From the NCBI RefSeq assembly GCF_000321225.1, contig NW_004450479.1:1128236-1192235 (forward strand): 64,000 nucleotides of DNA, given 5' to 3'. The notes under the pieces are model-generated. The model had not been told where the DNA came from. It was given only the letters and a program-made list of their open reading frames with translations, and made no database searches. The position numbers and the translations under genes are program-made. Source of the DNA: Odobenus rosmarus divergens. Taxonomy: Eukaryota; Chordata; Mammalia; Carnivora; Odobenidae. Below are positions 1 to 11,103 of the stretch, in pieces (position 1 is the stretch's first letter; each line of letters begins with the position of its first letter).

Positions 1-2141
1 AGGCACACTGGCTGGCCAGTGCCTGACCAGCTGGGGTTCCTATGGACACTAGAAGGACAAAGCAATGTGTAGGGCAAAGGCAGTCTGGTCTCCTTGGAAA
101 GAAGGGTAAATGCCCCAAAACACTCCTCTCCAGCTGTGCCAAGGCCCACGCTGGAGCCCGTGTCTGCCCATGCCCCCAGTGCCCCGGGTGGACCCACTCT
201 GTGAAGGCACAAGAGCAGACTCTGCCATCCCAAGAGAAGCGTCTGGTGCTGCCACGGCAACAGCCATCTGCTAGGACACCCGGCGCTCAGCTTCCCACAG
301 TGGCGCGGTGTCCCCAGCAAAGGTGGCCCTGCCCTACCTGCCCCGCCCCGGCCACTGCTCCTGCTGCCCAGCCCTGAGGAGGATCGTTTCTCCCCACCGT
401 CTGGGCCGAGCGGGGTTGGACCTTCCCCAAGCATTCAGAGACACAATTTTTCTTGGTGTTCTTAGAGTCCTGCTGTAAAAACGCGAACAGAAGGAATTCA
501 GTGTCGGCAGGTCACTGATGGGGTGTGTTACCCAGGTCTCCCTCCAGATGAGGAAGAAACGCTCTCCCCAAATTTCCAGTAGCAGGGACTCGCTCAAGTT
601 GGTGGCAGGCCAGAAGGGAGGGGCATGGTTGTGTCCACCAGCCAGGATGAACAGTGTCCACCTGAGTGCACCTCCCGGCCTTCAGGAGACCAAGCACCCC
701 ACCATCAGAGACCCCTTCTCAGCCTCAGGGGAGGGAGCCCTGGGCCTGACCCCCTGTGCCTCTCAGTTTGCTGGCAGGGCCCCCGCAGCCTGGACGGCCT
801 TCCACCCTCCCTCTGTGGGGACAGCTGCCTGAGAGCAGTCACAGGGGAACAGTAAGGAGTCTTAAGAGGCACTGAACGGGAACATGGAAGAAAATGTAAG
901 CATTACAAGCAGCTGGACTAGGGCAGAGCCTGAGCGGTGGGCCACTCGCAGGGAGGAACCGGCCACACCCACCAGCCTCTAGGAGAAGGGGTCCTCCAGC
1001 GGAGGGGGTTGTGCAGGAGAGGGGGTCGTGCAGGGGAGGGGGTCCTCTGGTGGAAAACGCCATGGTCTTCAGCCCCTTTTCTGTGGCTGGCCCTGCCCCG
1101 TTTCTCAGGCCAGCGTCTCCTCGCTGGGCGGACCATTGGCAGGCCTCCCCCACAGACCCATTCCGGATGCCCTGGTGCTCTCCCCACTGTCCCAGCCATT
1201 CCTTGATTCAGACCCTGCCATTTGCCAAGGGCTTGTGTTGAGGCTGAGCAGAAGCCCCACCAGCCCCATGAGGTGTGTGCCTGACGGACACGGTAGCAGG
1301 GCAGCTCAGGCATCGCCGCTCACCTCCTCCCACCCAGCAGCCAGGCCTCAAACCTGAGCTCCTTCCCTCTCCCACAATCCAGATCCATCCCACAGCGAAT
1401 CCTGGCTTCAGCTGTCTCCAGATGTGACGCTTCTCCTCGCTGGCCGCCCACCCCTTACCCGGGCCCCCAGGTCAGCGCAGAGCCTGAGCACTGCTACCTC
1501 ACTGGGGCCACCTTGGGGCTCACGTCACCCCCTGGGGGAACAGGCCATCCATCTCCCAGCTGGTGCTCTCTTACTCTATTTTAAACAAATTGAAAAGGCA
1601 AGCCATACCCTGGAGACTAACTTTGCAGAACATGGGCAGATAGGGATTGGTCTCAAGACTTTATAAAACTCCCACATCCTTCAAGGAAACTGAGTGTTAG
1701 TAAATGAGACACTACACACAGGTGCAGAGAAACGGCGCCAAGACACGCGCTTGCTACTTTTCATCAGCTAATTACAGGTGGAAGCTTCTAGTCGTGTGGA
1801 AAGACTTGTGAAGAACAGAAATCTGAAGGCAGCATAGCGGAGGGCATGGCCGCCATGGAAGGGCAGCGGCATCCTGCCAGCCGGGACCCCGCTTGTGGTC
1901 GTCAGGGATAGAGTCAGAAGTGCCAGCAGACAGAATTCAGCACCTGTTCTGGGTAAAAACTCAGTACAGCAGGAGGAGAAAGAACTTTAAACTGATGAAG
2001 GGTCTGTATGAGGTCGAACCATATGAAATTGCTGATATTTAACCACTTCTGACTTACAAAAATGGCAATTTTGTAGGATTCAACTCAACACCCAAGCCTA
2101 CAGCAAACTTTCTACTTGAAGATAAAATGCAAAAAGCATTT

Positions 2142-2250
2142 GGGGCACCCGACTGGCTCAGTCGGGGGAGTGTGTGACTCTTGATCTTGGGATTGTGAGT
2201 TTGAGCCCCACGGTGCATGTAGAGATTGCTTAAAAAAAATAAAACCTTTA
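2142..2250 (+). repeat. SINE (tRNA-derived, Can-SINE type, short and diverged)
   Basis: The copy starts with GGGGCACCCGACTGGCTCAG and keeps tRNA-like A-box and B-box segments (the B-box is near GTGAGTTTGAGCCCC). It ends in an A-rich tail with AATAAAA. It lacks the TC-rich block of the longer copies, so it belongs to the short, tRNA-Lys-like form. Confidence 0.85.
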
Positions 2251-2539
2251 CCAAAAAAAATGAAAAAAAGCATTTTATAAATCAGGACAAAGGTGTGGAT
2301 GACCCTGTTCTCTGTGGTGCATGGGAGTCCTGGCCAGGAGGGTAGCACGAGACAGGACCGTGAGGGGAGGAGTCTGACTCTCACCACAGACGCTCGCCAT
2401 TCGCATAGAGAACCTGGGAAAACAGCTGCCACACGTATTAGCACTAATCAGTTCTGTGGAGTTGCTAGTTATAAAACATTTGATAAAAGCCAACTATGCT
2501 CCAATTGCCTGCAATAGCTAGAAAATGTAAGCTTAAAGA

Positions 2540-3107
2540 GATCCTCAAGATAAACAAACTGGTATAGTCATCAAACAGAATGCTGTCCAGCAATAAGAAG
2601 GGAGCTTTCAGACCACGGAAAGACGTGGAGGAAACGTAGATGCGTGTTACTGGGAGCAAGGAGCCAATCTGGAAAAGGCTACATGGCCTATGATTCCAAG
2701 CCCGTGACATTCAGGGGAAACAGCAGAACGGTGAGGCAGTAAGAAGATCAGTTGGTACCAAGGATAGAACTGGAAACGGGAAAGGATGAACGGAGCACAG
2801 AGGAATTTCAGGACAGTGAAACGGCTCTGCATGAGACACGAGGGTGGACAAGTGTCATTATACATTTGTGCAAACCCGTAGAACACACAGCAGTGAGAGC
2901 GAGCCCTAACGTACGCCCCGGGCTCTGGGTGATGATCCTGGGTCTGTGCGGGCTCCTCCGTGTGACAGACACACCATCTGGTGGGACGCTGATTGCAGGG
3001 AAGGCTGTGCGAGTCGGGGCGGGCGCGCACGGGAAATCACTGTACTGCCCACGCCATTTTGAAGTGAACCTGAAACTGCTCTAGAAATAAAGCCTATTAC
3101 ACACAAA
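2540..3107 (+). repeat. Ancient LINE-1 3' end fragment
   Basis: The text follows the familiar 3' end of old mammalian L1M-type elements: a TATGATTCCA-like segment, a CAGTGAAACGGCTCT-like segment, TCATTATACATTTGTGCAAA, and a final CTGAAACTGCTCTAGAAATAAAG with an internal AATAAA. Substitutions are frequent, which fits an old insertion. The subfamily is not assigned. It lies sense to NOTUM within the intron. Confidence 0.75.
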
Positions 3108-3387
3108 AAGAGCCAACTCCTCACATGTCCGGGTTAGCCTCCCACCGCGGCCCAGCCGGAAGGGATGCACTCGGAGCAGGGTTTGGAGGCGGGGGAAGAC
3201 GTGGGTTAGTCGGGAGCATGTGGGCAGGCGGGGAGAGGCCTGGTCCTGACGAGCAGCTCGCCAGGCACTGCTGCACGAGGGAGGCGGGAGCCGGGGAGAG
3301 GACAGGTCCCCAGGGGAGTGGGCACCGGGGTGGGGCAGGGAAGGGGGCCCAGGTGGTCGCTATAAGCTGCTGTCTCCTCCCCAACAG

Positions 3388-3974
3388 GGCCAGTTTCGCC
3401 CCTGCCTGCCTCTCTCACGAGATCATCATCCGAAGGTCAGTGTCCGCAGGTGCTGGAGAGATGGTGTCCCCGGCTCTCGCTCTGAACACCCAGCCCCGCC
3501 CCCACCCACCGGCCACCTGCCTTCCCTGGCTCTGTGGAAGGGCTTCCTAGGGCTGTCAGTGCCACGTCCACAACCAGCTGTGTGGCCAGAATTCAGACCC
3601 AGCCCACCTCCCATGGTAGCCTGCTTTGGCCACACCGAGTGACCCCCGCCTGGATTTCTGTCTGTAGCCACTGGACGGACGTCCAGGTGAAGGGGACCTC
3701 GCTGCCCCGGGCGCTGCACTGCTGGGACAGAAGCCTGCATGACAGCCACAAGGCTAGCAAAGCCCCCCTGAAGGGCTGCCCCGTCCACCTGGTGGACAGC
3801 TGCCCTTGGCCTCACTGCAACCCCTCCTGCCCCACCATCCGGGACCAGTTCACGGGGCAGGAGATGAACGTGGCCCAGTTCCTCATGCACATGGGGTTTG
3901 ATGTGCAGACCGTGGCACAGCAGCAGGGCCTGGAGCCCAGTAAACTGCTGGGCATGCTCAGCAGTGGGAGCTAG
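3388..3974 (+). CDS. NOTUM: NOTUM palmitoleoyl-protein carboxylesterase, last two coding exons (partial)
   Basis: NOTUM is a secreted alpha/beta-hydrolase that removes the palmitoleate from Wnt proteins and so damps Wnt signalling. Two coding exons are visible: 3388-3435 (acceptor CCCAACAG, donor GAAG|GTCAGT) and 3668-3974 (acceptor TCTGTAG, stop TAG at 3972-3974). They join in frame as Ser-His-Trp across the splice. The 48-nt exon holds Leu-Ser-His-Glu. Counting back from the C-terminus of the 496-residue human protein, this His is residue 389, the catalytic-triad histidine. The last exon is Cys-rich (disulfide-bonded in the family) and ends in LLGMLSSGS. The Ser and Asp of the triad lie in exons outside the window. 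Identification is very secure; the N-terminal three quarters are missing only because the window starts here. Confidence 0.95.
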
Positions 3975-4390
3975 GGCTCCCAGCCCCGGGGGCTGGCACT
4001 GGGGGCCGGCCACCTCCCCGGGCTCCCCTGCCCCTCCTAGGGCACGCAGGGCCCTGGCTGTCCCCACAGCTGCCTTCACTGCCCCTCTACCACTGCCTTC
4101 AGGAGGCCCAGCCAGAGCCGGGAGTCCTGGGTCCTGCCGGGAGCCCCAGCCCCCCTCCTGCCCACGCCGGGGAGCCCCCCCGTGCGGGGTTCCGGCCCAC
4201 CGGCCCACCAGCCCAGGGGGCCCCCGATCCAGCCCCAGCCTCAGACTCTCCTGGCCTTTTGTATTATTTTATAAAGTGACTTTTTTTATTGCTTTAATTT
4301 TTTTAAAAAGGAAAATAAGAAATATATGATTAATGATATTGTTTTGTAACATATATTTTTTAAATAATGAAAAAAGAAAAGACAACAAAA
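3975..4390 (+). other. NOTUM: NOTUM 3' untranslated region (approximate end)
   Basis: After the stop codon a GC-rich stretch changes near 4255 to AT-rich sequence (TTTTATAAAGTGAC, then runs of T and A to about 4390). There is no perfect AATAAA; GAAAATAAGAAATATA and TTAAATAATGAAAA are the nearest candidates. The transcript end is inferred from this change in composition. Confidence 0.5.
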
Positions 4391-6147
4391 GACCCTCACC
4401 CTGCAGGCGTGTTTATTTGAATGGGTCGCTTGCCCACTGCACAGCCCCCGAGCCCACCCCCAGGGCATCAGGGATCCTGGGGGGCAACCACTGGACACAC
4501 AGGTCCTGGTCAGGGCCCCACGCCTACCTGTGTCCCGTTCCAGACCCTTCCATTCACACACTCAGCAAGCACGGGGCGTGGGCACGGCACAGGCCCTAAC
4601 ACAGTGGGAACATCCGACTCTTCTCCGTCTGGGGACACGGCGCACGCTGAGCCACTAACCGTGCTTTGGACCCCTGCACTGTCAGCGCTGCGTCGCCCTG
4701 GAGACCTCAGTGCGGCCTTTTGTCACCCCAGGGAAACACTCCTTAGCCAGAGAACATGTTCTTAAAAGTTTGCATCGCATCTGTTCTCACGAGCTCCCCC
4801 AGGCACACGCGAAGATACAGATTCGGGGAGAAAACCTCCCCCGGCCCAGTCCCCACTCTGCTTCCCAGAGCACAAGTGTTCCTGTTGCTGTGGGTGGTCC
4901 CAGGGGGGCTGGCATCCCAGCACACATGCGCCCACACCAGGCGCCTGGGTCAAAGCCCCAGAGGTGGGACTGCTCCACCCTTTGGGCTTCCTGAGCACTC
5001 CCTGCTTCGGGCACCTGAGCGCGTGGCCCCAAGCGGCCCTCGAGCAGGTTTTATTAAAGCCCCTGGAGAGGCCATGTGACAGAGGGAGGATCCTTGCCAG
5101 GTCAGCCTGGGCTCCACACCCAGCCTCTGGCCACAGATGGCAGGAGTTGGCAGACCTGTCCCCAGAATGGGGAGAATCTCAGAGACCCCACACCCTCACT
5201 CCCAGCAAGGTCAGGGGCCATGCCCGGGGCGTCTGACCAGCTCTGCCCACACATAGGGGCCACCGTGGGCCTGAGAGGGACCCGAGCAGAACCCAAGGGT
5301 GCTGGGGTCGTCTGCTGAGGGGTTCCGGGGCCTCCTCCCGCCCCACCTTCGACCCACTGGTCACTTATGTTGGCTTCCCCAGGTGGCCCTGAGTGGCCCA
5401 CCTGTGGTCTCCTCCATGGGCCACTGCTCCATGGTCCCCTGTGGGAACCCATGCAGTCCCAATGGCCAAGGGCAACAGTGAGGTCAGGGATGGGGCGGCC
5501 AAAGGCTGGAGATGAAAGAAGGTGTATCCAGGAGTGACCGACTGCTGGCTTTGGGGTACAGCCCCTTCCTGGGCCCCCAGACAGCCATGGATGGTGCGCT
5601 CCCTGTGGGAAAGGGGGCAAGGAGCGCCCCAAAGGGGAGACTTCACAGGGAGGGGCCTGCCACGGTTGAGCTGGGCGGGGGACTCAGGCGTTGCTGCCCG
5701 TTAACCAGCTCTGTGCAGAGAAGGGTGGTGGGTGGCGACAGCGCGGGCAGGCAGACGTCTCGCTCCACCTGAGGCGGCCCGGAAGGGGTCAGCGGGCAGC
5801 TTTGTGTGTCTCAGATGCGCCAGGCCCACTGAGCACCATACCTGTGGCTTAGGCCTGGTGGGGCTCTTTCCACCAAAGGAATAAACCCTTTCTCCACGTG
5901 TTCCCGACAAAATAAGAGAGAAGCAAGTCCTCGCCACACTTTACTGCCAGGCTGGTGACAAAGTGAGCCCCGGGCACGCTAGGTCATGGCTGCCATGAAA
6001 CCTGCAGTACTCGGCATGGCTGCCCATGTGACATGGGCACACTGAGGCCACAGCTTCTCCGGAAACATTGCTACTTTACGTTTCCCTTATCATGTGATTC
6101 CTGCAGGAGCAAAAATGCTCGGCACATGCTTTAAAAAGTGGGGGGCT

Positions 6148-6376
6148 GGGGCGCCTGGGGGGCTCAGTCGTTGGGCGTCTGCCTTCAGCTCAGGTCATGA
6201 TCCCAGGGTCCCGGGATCGAGCCCCGCGTCGGGCTCCCCGCTCAGCAGGGAGCCTGCTTCTCCCTCTCCCACTCCCCCTGCTTGTGTTCCTGCTCCCGCT
6301 GTGTCTCTGTCAAATAAATAAATAAAATATTTAAAATAAATAAACAAACAAACAAATAAATAAAATATTTTTTTAA
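6148..6376 (+). repeat. SINE (Can-SINE type)
   Basis: Head GGGGCGCCTGGGGGGCTCAG, body with AGGTCATGATCCCAGGGTCC, TC-rich TCTCCCTCTCCCACTCCCCC, then an AAATAAATAAAA tail. It is a full-length copy in sense orientation, followed after a few bases by another copy. Confidence 0.93.
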
Positions 6377-6384
6377 AAAAGTGG

Positions 6385-6619
6385 GGGGGCACCTGGGTGG
6401 CTCAGTCGGTGAAGCGTCCGACTCTTGGTTTTGGCTCAGGTCATCTCAGGGTCCTGAGTTCAAGCCCCATTGCGCTCCACGCTGGGCATGGATCCTGCTT
6501 AGGATTCTCTCTCTCCGTCTGCCTCTGCCCTTCCCACCGCCACCTCCACCCCCTGCTTGCAAGCATGCGTGCACTCCCCCCATCAAAGAAAGAAATGCTG
6601 CTAAAAAAAAAAAAAAAAA
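6385..6619 (+). repeat. SINE (Can-SINE type)
   Basis: Head GGGGCACCTGGGTGGCTCAG, with ACTCTTGGTTTTGGCTCAGG in the body, which marks a different variant from its left neighbour. It ends in a run of about 17 A near 6603-6619. It lies head-to-tail with the previous copy. Confidence 0.93.
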
Positions 6620-9039
6620 GCCAGAAGATGCAGCTGCCTGGGCAAGATGCTCACACGGCTGCCCTCCCCTCCCCCTGTCGTCAGAGCAGCTGTGACCTCG
6701 GGGCCCCGCCCGCGGTCCTGCGCCATCGACCCTCAGGCCCTGAAGTCTGGCTACCAAGCCTCTGTGTCCCCTGAGCACACAGACCAGCTACACCTGCCTT
6801 TCTGTCCCATGGACACCTGCTTAATGTCATCATCGAGCTCCCAGCCAAGTTGTTCCTGCTTTATGGGGGCTTTCCCTGACTCCCCCAAAAAGGCTAAATT
6901 CACTTGAAATTTTGTTGCTATTTCCACACTGTGAGCAGCTAGAATCTCAGTGTTTTTCTATGGTGACAAGTTAGTGAAGGCTTGAGAACAGACGTCATCA
7001 CCAGCCTTGCGCCACGCACGTGGGGAGTCGGGGTCTGGAATCTGGAGCATGTCCCGTGTCAGGCACCCAGGGGTCCTTACCACTGTCCCAGCCACGAAGC
7101 AGATCCCAGGGGAGGGTGGCCAACAGACCGTGGGGAGGACCCCAAGGCTCCCCATGGGCGCTGTGGGCAGGCAAGCCCTACTGGCAAAGCACAGGATGTA
7201 GACTTTGCTGTGATCTGCTCTCCAACTCTGAAGGTCCCTTACAGACAGGAAGTGGGTAAGAACTGAGAAAGGGGAAACAGACAAGACTCAAGCACTAGGG
7301 CCACGGCGGAGCCGACCCCTCTGCCTCTGCCCTGCTTCATCACAGAGAACTCGGGGCTTGGCTCCAACCCCCTGGGGGGCTGGGGAAAGCTGGGGGTCCA
7401 GTGGCCAGCTGGGGCTTTGCCCAGACCTAGGCAGCAGCCCCTTAGGGATGAGGAGAAGCAAAGCCCAGGGCAGACACTGAGGACCTGAGTCTGGGCATGG
7501 CCCCCATACCATGGGGACCCCTCCCCCGGGGGTGGCCACGGGTCTCAGTTTCCCCACGGAGAGCAGGATGATAAAGACGGGTGTGTGTACCCGGCGTCTG
7601 AGACCCAGCTCCCTCATGAAGGTCTCCCGCTCAGCACCCGCACGCTGGCCCCACCCCTTGCACATCATCTGCTGCCCTGTCCAGGCCCCCAGGGATGCTG
7701 CCCTACTTGGGCTCCGCGGTCACTGTCAGGTCAGCTTGCCGGCCAGGCTACCTGGGACACTCTTGTTGCTGCCATGCCAGACCCTCCCCAGCATTTCCCC
7801 GCTCCATGTTTACCTGATTTCCAGGCATCTCCATGCTGGCAGTTGGAGGCCCCCACCATGTCTCCTCAGGAAGGGAGGACCCCCTCACTCACCACCCCTG
7901 CTCCAGGGTCCTGGGAGGCTGCCTTCTGCCTGCATATTTGGGCTGGCCATCCCCGGGCACCCAGGGACACCCCCAGCGCTGGCAATGCTGAGCCCGGTCT
8001 TCCCGAAATGCCCACGGTTTCAGGTGCTCCAGGCTGGTCCCCTCGGGTGAGGGCGGGGAGGGTGGTGCCCCAGCAACCGTTACTGTGGTTGAGAAACACG
8101 GCTGGGTTCACTGTTAGGGTTTGCTGAGTTATGAACTTTGGCTGAAGCGTGGCACGTGTCTGCATGAGATAAATGAAACTGCTCCGATCGAGAGGGTTTC
8201 CTTCCAGCTCCCTGTGGTCGCAAGGCAGTGGCAGCTGAAACCATCCTCCCTGCACCCCCCCACGCCGGAGGCCCATGTCCCCCTCGCTCCCTTGCCCAGG
8301 GTCGGCAGCTCATGCTGTGGACACTTGGAGGGATGAAGCGGACAGTCCTTCCCAAGGGCACACACGTTGCTGACCAGGGACGGAGCCTTCCTCCTGAGGG
8401 TGAGTGAGCTGGCCAGGCTCCCCAGTGAGCAGGATGAGGGCATTCCATGGAAGAGCTGCCTTGCGAGGCCTTCCTACCCACCCTGTAGCGTCCAGACGCT
8501 ATCTCAGAGGATTGAAGACGTGAGAACCAACGAGAATCCTTTATTTTACGATTATATTAACTGTTCCGGAGGAATCATAAACAGGCACGCCAGGTCACAT
8601 GACCACCACAGTTCCACTGTTAGAGGGGGTTGTGTGTGTGTTCGCCGAGAACACTGTCCACGAGAGGCCCCCACGGCTGCTGAGACCCCGGGAGGACAGC
8701 AGGAAATGGAGTTGTGGACACGTGAAGTGGGGACACCACTCCAAGCAGACGGCCCAGCTCCCATGCTCTGGACCCTCCCTGTCACGGTTCTCCCGACAGA
8801 CACCTTGGTTTTCCTGCCAAGAGCATTTAGCAGAATCTAACCGCGGGGAAACAGGCAGACAGACAATTCACACTGAAAGACAGCCTATGAAGACACTAGC
8901 CTGAACTCTTCAAAAAGACAGTGTGTATGGGGGGGTCGAGACTATTCTGGAATAAAGGAAACTGAGAGACATGACAGACCGATGCAATGCATACTCCCAA
9001 TCAGATTCTGATGCAAACGTTTTAAAAGGTATAGAGTGC

Positions 9040-9200
9040 AGGGCCTCTGGGTAGTTCAGTTGGTTGAGTGTCCGACACTTGATCTCAGCTCAGGTCTTGA
9101 TCTCAGGGTCCTGAGTTCAGGCCCCGCACTTGGCTCCATGCTGGGCGTGGAGCCTACTTAAAAATAATAATAATAAAATTAATTAATTAAATTAATAAAA
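9040..9200 (+). repeat. SINE (Can-SINE type, diverged)
   Basis: It begins GGGCCTCTGGGTAGTTCAGT and contains CTTGATCTCAGCTCAGGTCT and GGGTCCTGAGTTCAGGCCCC. It ends in an AATAATAATAAAATTAATTAA tail. It is inserted in the old LINE. Confidence 0.85.
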
Positions 9201-9285
9201 GGTATAAAGTATATTTTGGGGATAGACTGAGAAAATTGAGTAAGGACCATGTATCAAGTGATCATTCTTTAATTTCCTAATTGTG

Positions 9286-9463
9286 GGGGCACCTGGGGGG
9301 CTCAGTTGGTCTGCCTTTGGCTCAAGTCATGATCTCAAAGTCCTGGGATAGAGCTGCCCCCCCACCTAGTTGGACACCTTGCTCAGCGGGGAGCCTGCTT
9401 CTCCCTCTCCCTCTGCTGCTCCCCCTGCTTGTACTCTCTCTCTCACACTCTCTCCATGTCAAA

Positions 9464-9499
<36 letters not shown>

Positions 9500-9500
9500 A
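9286..9500 (+). repeat. SINE with (AAAT)n tail
   Basis: Starts GGGGGCACCTGGGGGGCTCA. It has the TC-rich block CTTCTCCCTCTCCCTCTGCT and a pure (AAAT) microsatellite tail at about 9461-9497. It abuts the next SINE directly. Confidence 0.92.
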
Positions 9501-9721
9501 GGGGCACCTGGGTGGCTCAGTCGTTAGGCGTCTGCCTTCGGCTCAGGTCATGATCCCAGGGTCCTGGGATCGAGCCCCGCATCGGGCTCCCTGCTCGGCG
9601 GGAAGCCTGCTTCTCCCTCTCCCACCCCCCCTGCTTGTGTTCCCTCTCTCGCTGTCTCTCTCTCTCTGTCAAGTGAATAAATAAAATCTTAAAAATAAAT
9701 AAATAAATAAATAAATAAAAT
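9501..9721 (+). repeat. SINE with (AAAT)n tail
   Basis: Starts GGGGCACCTGGGTGGCTCAG and runs through GGGATCGAGCCCCGCATCGG and the TC-rich block to an (AAAT)n tail. It lies in tandem with the copy to its left and is probably inserted in that copy's A-rich tail. Confidence 0.93.
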
Positions 9722-9833
9722 CTTTTAAAGAAAATTCCCAACTATGGGAGAATGGCTTTGTTCTTAAGAGGTGTCCATAGAAGTATCTAGTGGCAAATCA
9801 TCATATCTGCAGAATAAATTAGTATTTTTTTAA

Positions 9834-10025
9834 AAAAGATTTTATTTATTTATTTGACAGAGAGAGACACAGCGAGAGCGGGAACACAAGCAGGGGGAGT
9901 GGGAGAGGGAGAAGCAGGTTTCCCGCTGAGCAGGGAGCCCGATGCGGGGCTCGATCCCAGGACCCTGGGATCGTGACCTGAGCCAAAGGCAGATGCTTAA
10001 CCAACTGAGCCACCCAGGTGTCCCC
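9834..10025 (-). repeat. SINE (Can-SINE type), reverse orientation
   Basis: On the + strand it starts with the reversed tail AAGATTTTATTTATTTATTT and GACAGAGAGAGACACAGCGA. It ends with GAGCCACCCAGGTGTCCCC, the reverse complement of the head. Confidence 0.93.
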
Positions 10026-10136
10026 AGAATTAATTAGCATTATTAATTATTAATTGTGTGGGGGAGAGAGAACAAAAATAGGGCAAAATATTAATAATTC
10101 TTGAATCTACAGTTAATTCTTGAGTTAATAATTCTT

Positions 10137-10312
10137 GACACCTGGGTGGCTCAGTTGGTGAAGCATCTGCCTTCGGCTCAGGTCACGATCCCGGGGCCCT
10201 GGGGTTGAGTCCCGTGTCGGGCTCCCTGCAGGGAGCCTGCTTGTGCGCACTCTCGCTCTCTCTCTGACAAATAAATAAACAAAATCTTTAAAAATAATAA
10301 TAATAATTTTTG
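10137..10312 (+). repeat. SINE (Can-SINE type), shortened
   Basis: Starts near GACACCTGGGTGGCTCAGTT and ends in AAATAAACAAAATCTTTAAA. The TC-rich middle is contracted compared with neighbouring copies. Confidence 0.88.
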
Positions 10313-10845
10313 AATCTAGGTGAAAGATATCTGAGTGTTCATTGTATTATCTTGCAACTCTTCTGTAACTTTGAAATTTTTCTAAATGAAAAGTCAAGAG
10401 AAATATGCATAAGGCTGTATATTGTATACAGGATAGTCCCAGTGGCTGAGCTGGGCAACAGAATTACAGGGGATTTTTCTTTGTCTTTTCCTGTATTGAC
10501 AGGACCTTCACATGGACAACCTTTACAGTCAGAAAATTGTTCTTCATTTTCAAAATCATTTCATATACTGTTAATACTTCAGTCTAAAGAGGGGAGACCT
10601 GAATTTTTTCTAGGCGTTATTATAAGTTGAGGAAAGACAAGTGAAGAATTCCATAACGAACCCCCACATGATAACTAAAGCTCTATGCCCCCGGGGTCAG
10701 TCCCAACACCTCCAGGAGATCAGGCTGAGCAAGAGCTTCAGGGACTTGGACAGCAGTGTCCTGAAACCATCCCAGCCCCCACTGCTCCCCCCCGGCCTCC
10801 CGGAGATCGTCCTCCCTCCTCACAGGGGTGATCCTGGAGGCTTCC

Positions 10846-10899
10846 GAGCCCACCTTCCCTGTCTGCTGCTCTGAGCCCACCTTCCCTGTCTGCTGCTCT
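10846..10899 (+). repeat. Perfect 27-bp tandem duplication
   Basis: A 27-bp unit beginning GAGCCCACCTTCCCTGTCTG occurs twice back to back (10846-10872 and 10873-10899) with no mismatch. It lies about 400 bp upstream of the MYADML2 start codon. Confidence 0.95.
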
Positions 10900-11093
10900 C
10901 CCTCTCCGTCCCCTGCAGGCCGTGGAGCCAGCTGACCGACAGAGGCAGGTGCTTCGGAGGTGGGCCGGTGCCAGCAGCCAAGGGGTTAATGGTCCTGGCA
11001 GGGGCTTCGCGGCGGGACGCGGGGGGTCAGATGACCCTGGGGGTTGGGGAGAGACACACCCTGCTGCTATTCCGGGGCTCAAATCGTGACCAC

Positions 11094-11103
11094 CTATTTA
11101 TAG
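11094..11103 (+). promoter_or_regulatory. MYADML2: MEF2-type site upstream of MYADML2
   Basis: CTATTTATAG fits the MEF2 consensus YTA(A/T)4TAR at every position. It lies 200 bp upstream of the MYADML2 ATG, just before a sharp rise in GC content. It could also act as an imperfect TATA element. Function is inferred from sequence only. Confidence 0.55.

Larger units (their letters stand above)
1..3387 (+). other. NOTUM: NOTUM intron (upstream of the penultimate coding exon), left edge of window
   Basis: I find no coding exon in this stretch. The exon at 3388 opens with one base that completes a codon begun in an earlier exon, so NOTUM continues to the left and this is intron, at least in its right part. 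I looked for the preceding NOTUM coding segment (the stretch ending just before Ala-Ser-Phe-Ala-Pro) and did not see it. The intron therefore appears to be over 3.3 kb, or the preceding exon is too diverged for me to spot. It holds one SINE and an ancient LINE tail, listed separately. Positions 1-2100 are GC-rich single-copy-looking DNA with no feature I can name. Confidence 0.6.
4391..8904. other. NOTUM-MYADML2 intergenic DNA
   Basis: I see no coding exon here. The region is moderately GC-rich and holds two SINEs (6148-6619, listed separately). Open frames of 100-180 codons occur on both strands, as expected in GC-rich DNA, and none resembles a protein I recognise. Confidence 0.6.
8905..10400 (+). 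repeat. Ancient LINE 3' end, broken into segments by SINE insertions
   Basis: Five short segments between SINEs read as successive pieces of one old L1M-like 3' end: about 8905-9039 (with ACTGAGAGACATGACAGACC), 9201-9285 (GACTGAGAAAATTGAGTAAG), 9722-9833 (GGGAGAATGGCTTTGTTCTT), 10026-10136 (ACAAAAATAGGGCAAAATAT) and 10313-10400 (CTTCTGTAACTTTGAAATTT). Their order matches the family as I remember it. The subfamily name needs a repeat-library search. Confidence 0.65.

Noticed and set aside
3426..4208. 260-codon minus-strand frame over the NOTUM last exon
   Set aside because: It is an antisense shadow of a conserved coding exon and GC-rich 3' UTR, with no independent support.
6148..6619. tRNA-like A and B boxes as possible tRNA genes
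   Set aside because: They belong to SINEs. The downstream sequence is the SINE body and tail, and no cloverleaf with a proper acceptor stem is expected.
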